The notes beneath the pieces were generated by a model, which worked only from the letters and a program-made list of their open reading frames with translations, was not told where the DNA came from and did no database searches. Shown piece by piece: positions 46,901-56,085 of a DNA stretch of 64,000 nucleotides (the first letter of the stretch is position 1; every line of letters starts with the position of its first letter). The translations under genes were made by a program, and so were the position numbers. The DNA is from Janthinobacterium tructae (lineage in GTDB: Bacteria > Pseudomonadota > Gammaproteobacteria > Burkholderiales > Burkholderiaceae_D), in assembly GCF_006517255.1 (NCBI RefSeq), contig NZ_CP041185.1:2108001-2172000 (forward strand), read 5' to 3'.

Positions 46901-49900
46901 AGGCATCACGCGGTTTGACAGCACGCCTTCCAGCGTGCCCGTGGCCGTCACACGCACGCTGCGCGTGCCATTGCCGATAGCCAATTGACCAGCAGCAATG
47001 CTGCAGCTTTGCACGCTGTTCGCCACCCAGTTCGCCAGCGGCGGGCAGCTCACGCCAGCATCGGCGTTGACCGCCAGCACCGTCAGGTTCGGCGGCAGGA
47101 TGTCTGCCAGGGTCACCACGCCCAGATTGGCCACGCCGCCGCTGTTGACGGCGGTAATGGTCCAGATGATGCTGTCGCCCACGTTGGCATTGCTGCGGTT
47201 GGCCGTCTTGCTGACGCGAATCACGGGGCCAGGCATGGTCACCGTAGCCGTGTTCGGCAAGTCATACTGCACTTCTGTCGAGCTGGTGGCGATAAGGCTG
47301 ACGATGGTCGAGACGTTGCTGGCCGGCTGGATATACGACAGGCCGAAGCTGTGCAGCTCGTTGGGCGCCAGGCTGGGGGGCAAGCCCGTCACCGTTAGCA
47401 TGCCGCTAATGGCGTCATAGCTGCCAGCCGCGCCGTTCAGGGTCACACCCACCAGGCCCTGCGCCAGTTTCAAGCTGTACGTCACGTTTTCGGCCGTGCC
47501 GGGACCAACGTTGCTGTAGCTGACGATGCCGTTGATCTGGTCGCCGGCACTGGTGGTGCCGGGGAAACCGTTCAGGGTGGTGGTCACGTCGACCAGCAGC
47601 TTGATGGCCGTGGTGCTGGTGCTGCAGTCCGCCGCCTGCGCGCAAACAGGATTGTCCGGCCCGCTTGGCAACACCGTGTTCTGCAGCACTCCGGCGGCGC
47701 TGGCCGTGGCGCGCAGCACCACTTGCGCCTGTCCGCCCGGCGCCAGGCCGGCCGTCACGCTGCATGTGACGATATTGCCGGCCACGGGCGCGCAGGTCGC
47801 CAACTGCGTGGACAGCACTTGCACGCCGCTGACGCCGGCTGGCAGGTTATCGGTCAGCACGATGGCGGACCTGGTCGCACCCGTGCCGCCATTGCTGGCA
47901 GTAATAGTCCAGGTCAGCACGTCGCCCACGCTGACATTGCTCTTGTCGACGCTCTTGCGCACCGTCACTTGCGGCGCCACCAGGGTCGTCGTGGCTTGGC
48001 AGGCGCTGGCCGTATCGCAGGCGGGATTGTCGCCACCGCTGGGCAAGACACGATTCGACAGGGAGCCACCCAGGGTGCCGCGTCCCGTGACGACGACCTT
48101 GCGGCTGCCGTTAGCAGCGGCCAATTGACCTGCCGCAACCGTGCATGCCTGCACGCTGCCAGCCGTCCAGCTTGCTACCGGCGGGCAGCTCACGCCTGCG
48201 TCGGGCGTCACGCTGAGCACGACGATGTTGGCCGGCAGCACATCGGCAATGACGACGGCCTGTTGATTCGGCAAGTTGCCCGTGTTCGTCGCCGTGATGC
48301 TCCAGGTCAGGATATCGCCCACGGCCGCGTTCACCTTGTCGACCGTCTTGCTGGCGCGGATCACGGGGCCGGGCAAGTTCGTCGTCGCCGTGTTCGGCAA
48401 GTCGTTCACGATTTCCGTCGAACTGGTGCCCACCACGCTGCTGATGCGCGAACTGTTGCTGGCAGGTTGGGTATAGAACAGATTGAAGCTGGCGCTCTGG
48501 CCGGCGATCAGGGTGGCCGGCAAGCCGCTCAGCACATACAGACCCGTGCCGCTGTTGTAGACGCCGCTGATACCGGGCGCGCCACTGAGGGGACTGACGG
48601 AAACGCCGCTCAGGCCCGCTTCCAGCTGCAGACTGTAAGTCATCGTTTCCGCCACGCCAGGGCCCACGTTGGCAAACGTCACCACGCCACGGATGGCGTC
48701 GCCCGCATTGCTGCTGGAGGGGAAGCCGTTCAGGGTGGTCGTCACATCGACCAGCAGTTTCGACACCACCGTGGTGGTCTGGCAGTCGCCGGGGACGGCG
48801 CAGACGGGGTTGTCCCCTCCGCCCGGCAGCAGCGCATTGACGAGGCTGCCAGACAGGGTAGCCGTGGCGCTCAGCTTGACGCTGGCGCTGGCGCCGGCGG
48901 CCAGGCCGGCCGGCACGCTGCAGCTCACAACATCGCCGGCCGGCGCAGCGCAGGTGACGGGCGCCGTCGGCGTGACCAGCACATTCGCCAGGCCTGCAGG
49001 CAAGGTATCGGTCAGGCTGGCGATGGCTGTGCTGGGACCGCTGCCACTATTGCGCAAGGTCAAGGTCCACGTCAGGGTATCGCCCACATTGGCCGCCGTC
49101 TTGTCGACGCTCTTGCTGGCGTTCAGCAAGGGCGCACTGACGGTGCTGGTGGTGCTGCAATCGCCCGCCTGCAGGCAAGTCGGGTTATCCGTGCCGCTGG
49201 CGCTGACGCCATTGACGAGACTGCCGGCCACGGCGGCGCGCGCGGTCACTTGCAGCGTGGCGTTGCCGCCTGCGGCCAGGCCAGCGGGCAAGGTGCACGT
49301 GAGGACATTGCCGGCCAGCGGCGCGCAGGTGACGGGCGCGGCGGGCGTGACGACGATATTTGCCAGGCCGGCCGGCAAGGTATCGGTGATGGTGGCGATG
49401 GCCGTGCTGGGCCCCGTGCCGCTATTGGCCAAGGTGACCGTCCACGTCAGGCTGTCGCCGATATTCAGCGCCAGCTTGTCGACACTCTTGCTCAGCGCCA
49501 GGCTGGGACTGGTAATGGTGGTCTGCGTCTGGCAGCTGCTGGCCTGGAAGCAGGCTGGATTGTCCGGGCCGCTCGGCATGACCTGGTTGGCCAAGGTGCC
49601 GCCCGCGCTGGCCTTGCCGGTCAGCACGATCTTGCGCTGGCCATTGCCGGCCGCCAACTGGCCGATGGCCACACTACAGCTCTGGCTGCTGTTGGCCACC
49701 CAGCTGGCCAGCGGCGGACAGTTGACGCCACCGTCTGGTGCCACATTCGTCACGACGATATTGGGTGGCAGCAAGTCCGTCAAAATGACGGCGCCCTGGT
49801 TGGCCAAACTGCCCGTGTTGTTGGCCGTGATCGTCCAGATGATTTCCTCGCCGACATTCGCCACGGCCTTGTTGGCCGTCTTGCTGACGCGAATAATCGA

Positions 49901-52900
49901 GCCGGGCATGGTGACGGTCGCCACGTTGGGCTGGTCGTTCGGCACTTCCGCCGACGTCGTGGCAATGCGGCTGACCACGGTTGACAGGTTGCTGGCCGGC
50001 TGGATGTAGCTGAGCTGGAAGCTGAAACCCTGCCCCTGTGCCAGGGTGGCCGGCACGCCGCTGAGCGTCAGCAGGCCGGAGCCGGCGTTGTAGCTGCCCG
50101 CCACGCCGTTGACGCTCACGCCAGCCAGGCCCGGCGCCAGTTGCAGGCTGTAGGTCACGCCTTCGGCCGGGCCGGGGCCGATATTGCTGAAATTGACCGT
50201 TCCGGCGATCGTATCGCCCGCATGCGTGCTGCCAGGAAAACCGTTCAGGGTGGTGGTCACGTCGACCAGCAGTTTCACGACCGTGCTGGTGGTGCTGCAA
50301 TCGGCGGGCCGCAGGCAGAGCGGATTATCGGGGCCGCTTGGCACGACGGTATTGACGTAGGCGCCGGCCGCATTGGCCACGCCCTTGACGACGATATTCA
50401 GCGTGCTGCCTGCCGCCATGCCGGCGGGAATGGAACACAGCAGTTGGTTGCCGCTTGGCACCGCGCACGTGGCTGGCGACGCGGGCAACACTTGCCCCAG
50501 GCTCAGGTTGGCCGGCAAGGTGTCGGTCAGGGTGATGATGCCCGTGGTTGCGCCCGTGCCCGTATTGGCCACGGCAAGCGTCCACGTCAACGCGTCGCCC
50601 ACGTTGATACTGCTCTTGTCGACGCTTTTATGCACGGCTACTTGCGGGCTGAAGATGGTGGTGCTGGTCTGACAGGAAGCGGCCTGGGCGCAGGCGGGAT
50701 TGTCGGGTCCGCTCGGCAGCACTTTATTGCCCAGGCTGCCGCCGGCCGAGCCCCTGGCCGTGATGATGATGCTGCGGCTGCCATTCACGGCGGCCAACTG
50801 GCCGGCCGCGACGGTACACGCTTGCGCGCTGTTGGCCAGCCAGCTGGCCAGCGGCGGACAGCTGACGCCGGCGCCCGGCGTGACCGACAGCACCGCCACA
50901 TTGGCGGGCAGGATATCGGTCAGAGTCACCGCGCCCAGGTTGGCCAGGCTGCCCGTGTTCGTGGCCGTGATGGTCCAGGTAATCGTCTCGCCCACGTTGG
51001 CCGTCGTCTTGTCGGCCAGTTTCGTCACGCGGATGATGGGGCCAGGCACCGTCGCCATGGCCGTATTCGGCAAGTCGTTCGCCACTTCCACCGAGGTGGT
51101 GGCGACGCTCGACGTCACCGTCGACAGGTTGTCGGCCGGCTGCGTGTAGCTGACATTGAAACTGGTGCTCTGGCCATACGCCAGACCTGCGGGCAAGCCG
51201 CTGAGGATCACGACGCCCGTGGCGGAATTGTAGCTGCCCACGGCGCCCGTCAACGCGACGTTGCTCAGACCCGGCGTCAGCTGCAAGGTGTATGTCACGC
51301 CTTCGGCCGGGCCTGGCCCCACGTTGGCGTAGGTGACGGTACCGGAAATCATGTCGCCCGCCCCGGTATTCGGCGGGAAATTGTTCAGGGTGGTGGTGAC
51401 ATCGACCAGCAGCTTGACCACCGTGGTGGTGGTGCCGCAATCGCCCGGCAGCACGCAGGCGGGATTGTCGGGCCCCGATGGCAGCACGCTGTTGACGGCG
51501 GCGCCAGCCAAGGTGGCCGTGGCGCTCACGAACACCTTGACGGAAGCGCCAGCGGCCAGGCCGGCCGGTACGCTGCACGTCAGGTTCTGGCCCGCCACAG
51601 GCGCGCAAGTGGCCGGTGCCTGCGGGCTGACGACAACGTTTGCCAGGCCGGCCGGCAAGGTGTCGGCCAGCGTGACGATGCCCGTGCTGGCACCCGTCCC
51701 GCTATTGCTCACCGTCAAAGTCCACGTAAGCGTGTCGCCCACGTTGATGCTGGCCTTGTCGACGGTCTTCTTCACCGCCAGGTTCGGGCTGGTGACGGTG
51801 GTGGTAGTCTGGCAAACGGCCGGCGTGGCGCACGCGGGATTGTCGACGCCACTCGGCACGAGGCTGTTGGCCACCGTGCCGGGCGCATTCGCCACGGCCT
51901 TGAGGAGCACTGTTGCCTGCATGCCGCTGCCCAGTCCTGGCGGCACGGTGCACGTCAGCGTCGTGCCCACAGGCACGCCGCAACTGGTGGGCGCCACGGG
52001 CAGGATCTGCAGCGCGCCCACGTTGGCGGGCAAGCTGTCCGTCAGGGTAATCGGGCCATTCGTCGGGCCGCTGCCGCTGTTGATGGCTTTCAGTGTCCAT
52101 GTGATGGTGTCGCCGAGGTTGACGGTGGTTCTGTCGACGCCTTTCGTTACAGCCACGCTGGGGCTGGTCACCGTGCTGGTGGTAGCGCAGCCTGCAGGCG
52201 TGACGCAGGCAGGGTTGTCGGCGCCGGATGGCACGACGCTATTGGCATACGTGCCCGCCGCGGAAGGCTGGGCCGTGACGGTGAAGCCGGCGACGCCGCC
52301 GTTCGCGGCCAGGCCGGCCGGCACCGTGCAGGTGAGGATATTGCCTACCGGTACGGCACAGGTGGCGCTGCCGACCAGCGCCACGTTCAGGCCTGCCAGG
52401 TTGGCCGGCAAGGTATCGGTCAGGGTGATGGGCGCAGTGCTCACGCCATCGCCACTGTTCGTCGCCGTGACGCTCCAGGTCAGGCTGGCGCCGATATTGA
52501 TGCTGGCATGGTCAACGGTTTTCGTCACCGCCACCTTGGGGCTGGTGATCGAGCTGACCGTGCGGCAATCTTCCGCCGTGGCGCAGGACGGATTATCGGG
52601 TCCGCTCGGCATGATGCGGTTCGCCAGGCTGCCGCCCGCCGTGGCGTGCGCCGTGATGACAATGGTGCGGCTGCCGTTGATGGCGGCCAGCTGGCCGGCG
52701 GCGATGGTGCAGGTCTGGGTGCTCGACGCCACCCAGCTGGCCAGCGGCGGGCACGTCACGCCGGGTGCGGCCACCACGTTCGTCACCACCAGGTTGGGCG
52801 GCAGCAAATCGGCCAGGCTCACGAGACCCTGGTTGGCGATATTGCCCGTATTGCTGACTGTGATGGTCCACGTAATGTTCTCGCCCACGTTGGCCGTCAG

Positions 52901-55477
52901 CTTGTCGGCCACCTTGGTGACGCGCACGTTCGGCCCCGGCACCATCACGGTGGCCGTATTCGGCAAGTCATTGGCAACTTCGACGGAGGAAGTGCCAACC
53001 ACGCTGGTGACAAACGAGCTGTTCGAGGCGGGCTGCGTGTAGCTGAGATTAAAGGTGACGCCCTGCCCTGCCGCCAGATTCGGCGGCAGGCCAGACAGCG
53101 TGATGACGCCTGTGCCCGCGTTGTACACGCCCGTCACGCCGCCCACGGAGACGCCCGTCAAGCCTGGCGGCAACTGCAGCGTGTACGTCACGTTTTCGGC
53201 TGTGCCCGGTCCCAAGTTGCGGTAGGTGACCGTGCCGCTGATGGCATCGCCCGCATTCGTCGAACCGGGAAAGCCGTTCAGGGTGGTGGTGACGTCCACC
53301 AGCGCCTTGCTGACCACGGTGGTGGTCTGGCAGGAGGCCGGCGTGGCGCAGCTGGCGCCATTGCCGCCCGACGGTGCCACGCTGTTGACGAAATTGCCGG
53401 CTGCCGTCGGCACGCCAGTGATGCTGACCTGGGCACTGGCGCCCGGCGCCAGGCCGGCGCCTACCGTGCAGGTGAGCGTATTGCCGGCCAGCGGCGCGCA
53501 GATGGCGGGCGCCGTGGGCGTGACGACGATGCTGGCCAGGTTGGCCGGCAAGGTATCGGCGAGGGTCAGCGCCGCCGCCGTGGCACCCGTGCCGGTATTG
53601 TTCGCCGTCAAGGTCCATTGCACGGTGTCGCCAACGAAGGCACTGCTCTTGTCGACGCTCTTTTGCACGCGCACCAGCGGGCTGACGATGCCCAGCGTAT
53701 CGCTGTCGACGTTATTCGCGGGGATGGGATCGAGCGTGGTCGAGCCGGCCGTGGTGGTGATCGTCACGCTGCCGCTGGCGGGAAGGTTGAAGGTGGAAGT
53801 GCAATTGATGCGCGAGCCTGGAATGAAAGGAGACACGGGGACGCTGCAGCTGGCCGTGGCGCCGGCTGGCAAGCCGCTCATCAAGCAGGTGGGCGCGGCC
53901 GCGTTGTCCGGGCCATTGTTCGTGCACACGCCCGTCACCGTCACGGGGGAGCCAGCATTGTAGGGGCCGGCCGGCACCGTGGTGACGGCTTGCATGTCGG
54001 CCTGCAGGCGACGGTTGCTGATGGTACACGTGACGGGCGCCTCGGGCATCGTGAAGTTGCCTGCGTTGCCCGCGCCGGATCCGATGACGGCGGCCGTATC
54101 CGTACGCACACAACTGTAACTGCTCTGGTATTGCACCAGGTTAGTGCCCGTGCCCGCGTTTTCCGCTAACGTTGCAAGGTTGCCCACGCGCACCACCGCG
54201 CTGGCCGTGGCGCCGTTGCCACCCTGCGCGCCGGCCGTGCCGTTGGCATTCATGATGAACAGGCCGCTGTCGCTGACGGGCGCCAGCGCCTTGAGCACCG
54301 TCAAGGTATTCGTCCTGACCGTGGCCGTGGTGCTGCTGCTGTTGTTGCTGAGATCGCTGTCCGTTTCGTTGGGCGAGACGGTCACATTGGCCGTATTCAC
54401 GATGCTGGCGGCGTCGCCCGGCGTGGCCGTGATCGTCACCGTCAGATAAGAACCCGTGGTGGGGTTGCTGACGGCCGCATTCACGGGAAGGTTGCCCATG
54501 GTAATGCCGACGCTGTTGCTGCCCGAGCCCGAGGTTTTCGTGCCGCAGGAAGCGCTGCCGCTGGCGGCGCAAGTCCAGCTGACGTTACTCAAGCTGGCAG
54601 GCAACACATCGTTGAAGGTAGCGCCCGTGCTGAGGGCCGGGCCGCGGTTCCACACTTTCAGGGTATAGCTCAATGGCTTGCCGACGGAAAACTGCGCCGG
54701 GCCCACCTTGCCGACGGCCAGGTCGGTCTTGCTATTCGTGCAATCGGCATAGGAACTGGCCAGGCTGGGGTCGCGCAACTGCGCAGCGGGAATAATTTCC
54801 GTCACATTGTCAGGACGCGTCCAGCGCATGTGCAAATAATTGATGCCACCCACGTTGTTCCACAAGACGCGGGCAAGATAACAGCCGCCAGGCGTGGCGC
54901 TATTGAAATTGCCGGCCAAATTCTGGAAATCCGTTTCATTATTCGAATACTCGGCCACGCTGCCCACGGCCACGTTGTACACGGTATTGCGGTAATTGGT
55001 CGAATACTGGGTCGAGAAATCGACCTTCACGTCGTCATCGTGCGAGACGCTGAATTTGTAATTGCCCGCCTGCGGAAACACCACCAGCGTGTACATCACG
55101 CGGCCCATGATCCAGGCCCGGCAGGCAGCCGACGTTTGCTGCGTATCGAAGTTACATAACTGCCCCGGATTGGCGGCCGTGCCATTGGCCCAGTCCAGCT
55201 GCGCCGAGGTACCCGTGCGCGCCGCGTTGGCGGCGGGGTTGGCGGCCAGTGCCGCCAGACTGCCGAGCCGGGCCGTGCTGCCCGCGTTGAAGCTGTTGTC
55301 GTAATTGGGCGCGGCGGGGCTGGCCGGCACCCGCGAAATGCCGCGGTAATCCTCCCACAGCACCTGTGCAGTAGCCGGTGCGGCAGCGCCCAGCAGCAAG
55401 GCAGCCAGCGCCAGCGGCACAATATGGGACTTGGAAAGACGGGGCCGGCGGGTGCTCCAGGCCATCGAGGTCAGCAT
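43910..55477 (-). CDS. Giant secreted DUF11-repeat surface protein
   Basis: About 3,855 residues, one of the largest genes one expects in such a genome. A signal peptide (SHIVPLALAALLLGAAAPATA) is followed by a PA14/GLEYA-like region (about 25-240; AGNYKFSVSHDDDVKVDFST), then roughly two dozen DUF11-type Ig-like repeats in an ordered A-B-C(n) pattern, and near the C-terminus a Cna-B/SdrD-B-like domain (GKVFVDCNNNHVQDAEELG). The last 80 residues are a Pro/Ala/Arg-rich tail with no known sorting signal. B and C repeats carry regular cysteine pairs. It is the first gene of an operon with the barrel (52-base gap) and OmpA genes. Likely a surface fibre or adhesin; function is inferred. The start is uncertain: ATG 55477, 55465, 55555 and 55621 are in frame and none has a strong ribosome site. 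Confidence 0.82.
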   Translation of the reverse strand: MLTSMAWSTRRPRLSKSHIVPLALAALLLGAAAPATAQVLWEDYRGISRVPASPAAPNYDNSFNAGSTARLGSLAALAANPAANAARTGTSAQLDWANGTAANPGQLCNFDTQQTSAACRAWIMGRVMYTLVVFPQAGNYKFSVSHDDDVKVDFSTQYSTNYRNTVYNVAVGSVAEYSNNETDFQNLAGNFNSATPGGCYLARVLWNNVGGINYLHMRWTRPDNVTEIIPAAQLRDPSLASSYADCTNSKTDLAVGKVGPAQFSVGKPLSYTLKVWNRGPALSTGATFNDVLPASLSNVSWTCAASGSASCGTKTSGSGSNSVGITMGNLPVNAAVSNPTTGSYLTVTITATPGDAASIVNTANVTVSPNETDSDLSNNSSSTTATVRTNTLTVLKALAPVSDSGLFIMNANGTAGAQGGNGATASAVVRVGNLATLAENAGTGTNLVQYQSSYSCVRTDTAAVIGSGAGNAGNFTMPEAPVTCTISNRRLQADMQAVTTVPAGPYNAGSPVTVTGVCTNNGPDNAAAPTCLMSGLPAGATASCSVPVSPFIPGSRINCTSTFNLPASGSVTITTTAGSTTLDPIPANNVDSDTLGIVSPLVRVQKSVDKSSAFVGDTVQWTLTANNTGTGATAAALTLADTLPANLASIVVTPTAPAICAPLAGNTLTCTVGAGLAPGASAQVSITGVPTAAGNFVNSVAPSGGNGASCATPASCQTTTVVSKALVDVTTTLNGFPGSTNAGDAISGTVTYRNLGPGTAENVTYTLQLPPGLTGVSVGGVTGVYNAGTGVITLSGLPPNLAAGQGVTFNLSYTQPASNSSFVTSVVGTSSVEVANDLPNTATVMVPGPNVRVTKVADKLTANVGENITWTITVSNTGNIANQGLVSLADLLPPNLVVTNVVAAPGVTCPPLASWVASSTQTCTIAAGQLAAINGSRTIVITAHATAGGSLANRIMPSGPDNPSCATAEDCRTVSSITSPKVAVTKTVDHASINIGASLTWSVTATNSGDGVSTAPITLTDTLPANLAGLNVALVGSATCAVPVGNILTCTVPAGLAANGGVAGFTVTAQPSAAGTYANSVVPSGADNPACVTPAGCATTSTVTSPSVAVTKGVDRTTVNLGDTITWTLKAINSGSGPTNGPITLTDSLPANVGALQILPVAPTSCGVPVGTTLTCTVPPGLGSGMQATVLLKAVANAPGTVANSLVPSGVDNPACATPAVCQTTTTVTSPNLAVKKTVDKASINVGDTLTWTLTVSNSGTGASTGIVTLADTLPAGLANVVVSPQAPATCAPVAGQNLTCSVPAGLAAGASVKVFVSATATLAGAAVNSVLPSGPDNPACVLPGDCGTTTTVVKLLVDVTTTLNNFPPNTGAGDMISGTVTYANVGPGPAEGVTYTLQLTPGLSNVALTGAVGSYNSATGVVILSGLPAGLAYGQSTSFNVSYTQPADNLSTVTSSVATTSVEVANDLPNTAMATVPGPIIRVTKLADKTTANVGETITWTITATNTGSLANLGAVTLTDILPANVAVLSVTPGAGVSCPPLASWLANSAQACTVAAGQLAAVNGSRSIIITARGSAGGSLGNKVLPSGPDNPACAQAASCQTSTTIFSPQVAVHKSVDKSSINVGDALTWTLAVANTGTGATTGIITLTDTLPANLSLGQVLPASPATCAVPSGNQLLCSIPAGMAAGSTLNIVVKGVANAAGAYVNTVVPSGPDNPLCLRPADCSTTSTVVKLLVDVTTTLNGFPGSTHAGDTIAGTVNFSNIGPGPAEGVTYSLQLAPGLAGVSVNGVAGSYNAGSGLLTLSGVPATLAQGQGFSFQLSYIQPASNLSTVVSRIATTSAEVPNDQPNVATVTMPGSIIRVSKTANKAVANVGEEIIWTITANNTGSLANQGAVILTDLLPPNIVVTNVAPDGGVNCPPLASWVANSSQSCSVAIGQLAAGNGQRKIVLTGKASAGGTLANQVMPSGPDNPACFQASSCQTQTTITSPSLALSKSVDKLALNIGDSLTWTVTLANSGTGPSTAIATITDTLPAGLANIVVTPAAPVTCAPLAGNVLTCTLPAGLAAGGNATLQVTARAAVAGSLVNGVSASGTDNPTCLQAGDCSTTSTVSAPLLNASKSVDKTAANVGDTLTWTLTLRNSGSGPSTAIASLTDTLPAGLANVLVTPTAPVTCAAPAGDVVSCSVPAGLAAGASASVKLSATATLSGSLVNALLPGGGDNPVCAVPGDCQTTTVVSKLLVDVTTTLNGFPSSSNAGDAIRGVVTFANVGPGVAETMTYSLQLEAGLSGVSVSPLSGAPGISGVYNSGTGLYVLSGLPATLIAGQSASFNLFYTQPASNSSRISSVVGTSSTEIVNDLPNTATTNLPGPVIRASKTVDKVNAAVGDILTWSITATNTGNLPNQQAVVIADVLPANIVVLSVTPDAGVSCPPVASWTAGSVQACTVAAGQLAAANGSRKVVVTGRGTLGGSLSNRVLPSGGDNPACDTASACQATTTLVAPQVTVRKSVDKSNVSVGDVLTWTITASNGGTGATRSAIVLTDNLPAGVSGVQVLSTQLATCAPVAGNIVTCSVTAGLAPGGQAQVVLRATASAAGVLQNTVLPSGPDNPVCAQAADCSTSTTAIKLLVDVTTTLNGFPGTTSAGDQINGIVSYSNVGPGTAENVTYSLKLAQGLVGVTLNGAAGSYDAISGMLTVTGLPPSLAPNELHSFGLSYIQPASNVSTIVSLIATSSTEVQYDLPNTATVTMPGPVIRVSKTANRSNANVGDSIIWTITAVNSGGVANLGVVTLADILPPNLTVLAVNADAGVSCPPLANWVANSVQSCSIAAGQLAIGNGTRSVRVTATGTLEGVLSNRVMPSGPDNPACAQASSCESSVVLTGPKVAVKKIANRAAANVGDTVVWTITASNTGSGPTRAVMTLVDTLPAGLANVVVTPLRATCAPVAGNVLTCSVPAGLIGNGGEASVEVSATVTQPGAARNSVLPSGPDAPLCLAPADCLTTTNVTSPSVMVKKVVDKVNASIGDSVSWTITATNSGSGATTAAITLTDDLATSLAEIVVTPAAPTTCAPLAANKLVCTVPSGLAPNAVAAVTVSAKVAASGTLSNTIVPAGPDLPRCAQASDCTAVTDVANPAVGVALGVGKVTQLSAKVFNVPYTVVIRNVGKGAAQNVQALDSLRAAFPEPVTCRIVAPPAAPAIGGSKLLAVNPGFTGGCGGSDLRLLSGDAALGEGELSVITFTVEITVQDATLPQYNNSVFASALGGNVANAGGSISVPPAPAVGVIAANPAYTPPVGSLVFDASNNGGSHAGAVATAADVAVLAGKVDPNRNGNASETVGGVPFTGEDTPTPVVLLRQVVDVIKAVSAQQQVDASKFEISYTVQAANRYPAGYPTSTMVQVAENLKAVFPTATSVTLKPGSLAVTARPASATACVANADFNGTTVFGLLNGKGDLQPQESCNIVFTVLVDFGSVAAIPAVPQLNQVYASTMLGTDGGGMNIGHSYTGTGTPVAPASVLALASSADTLLLPATPGATPPSFTPVVFNTTDKPMLVISKSVNKTQAEIGDSLQYTIEVKNTGVATAFGVSVLDKLPAGFRYIDGTTTRNNVVQPDPSGKPGPQLRFKLESLAPNASASFRYRLRVGVGSLQGDGINRAQASTTNGPPSNEARAKVKVTGGVFTTDACIAGKVFVDCNNNHVQDAEELGIPGVRLYMEDGTNFTTDVEGKYSYCGITPNSHVIKVDGATLPRASRMMEASNRNLGDPHSLFLDTKNGELLRADFIEGSCSNPVLEQVKARRAQGEVRSVEREGRAGPGLSFSSQPASAPAQATDSANQPVVAPRLPTPLPAHVPAAGGSHAQ
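46080..53299 (-). repeat. Five A-B-C(n) super-repeats within the giant gene
   Basis: The A module (opening VDVTTTLN) starts at 53299, 51406, 50266, 48751 and 47593, giving units of 1,893, 1,140, 1,515 and 1,158 bases and a last one of about 1,500. Each has one A, one B (core CPPLASW) and then three, one, two, one and two C modules of about 125 residues (pattern KSVDKSxxxVGDxLTWT). The segments encoding the A opening are nearly identical in DNA, while the C modules are more diverged. This is coding repetition, not CRISPR or satellite DNA. Confidence 0.8.
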
Positions 55478-56085
55478 CCTGATGTAGCGCCCGGCGGACG
55501 AAAAAGCTGCATGACGGCCGGAACGGCCTGCCGTTTCCTGTAGTGTTTTTATCATATTGTTCGCTATGAAATGTTCTGCTGCATGAAGCAGATGCATGTA
55601 AAAATGACATTTGATTGTCATGATTATATGAACAAGTAACAGTTCAAGCGTACGACAACGGTGATTTTTTTTGTTTCCAACAAAAAAATTAAATTATCTT
55701 GTTGATATTTCGCAACACATTCATCAAATTAATCAGGTATCCAAGGCGACATTCTATTTTCTGCAGCATACTTATCAATTCGACACAGCATTTAAATTAT
55801 CATTTATATAAACATACATAACTATCAAATGCGTAGTTTGTTTTTCAAAAGAAACTATTAATGAAAATTTTCACTAATTATTTCAATATGCATTTTCTTT
55901 CCACGGTCGGCAGCCCTGCAATTGAGTTCTGCGCCGCCCCCCATTCACTCTCAAGCGCCTGCTGTTAATACCAAGCACTGCCTTCGCGCGTACCGTCTAT
56001 CGCGCCGATGGCAGGATCGCTTACTATCTCCCCATTGCGCCCTGCACCACGACCGTTGCCATCCCTTTGCCAGGAGTCCTCATTG
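55478..56085. other. A+T-rich intergenic region upstream of the giant surface gene
   Basis: About 600 bases, of which 55621-55910 are strikingly A+T-rich compared with the surrounding GC-rich coding DNA. TATAAT on the minus strand at 55628-55623 and other A/T words could serve the giant gene. A tight inverted repeat, TTTTTTTGTT (55666-55675) and AACAAAAAAA (55679-55688), lies 40 bases further up. Bases 55478-55621 may encode the N-terminus if an upstream start is used. No other gene was seen; the YceI-like gene begins at 56086. Confidence 0.5.

Noticed and set aside
46080..53299. Regularly spaced near-identical DNA words that could look like a CRISPR or tandem satellite.
   Set aside because: Spacing is more than 1 kb, the frame is open throughout and the words encode the VDVTTTLN opening of the A modules.
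50141..54169. Open frame of 1,342 codons on the plus strand, antisense to the giant surface gene (with others at 47723-49984 and 44981-46270).
   Set aside because: The translation is rich in Arg, Gly, His and Ala and has no domain, signal or ribosome site. It arises because the GC-rich repeated codons of the real gene avoid stops on the other strand.
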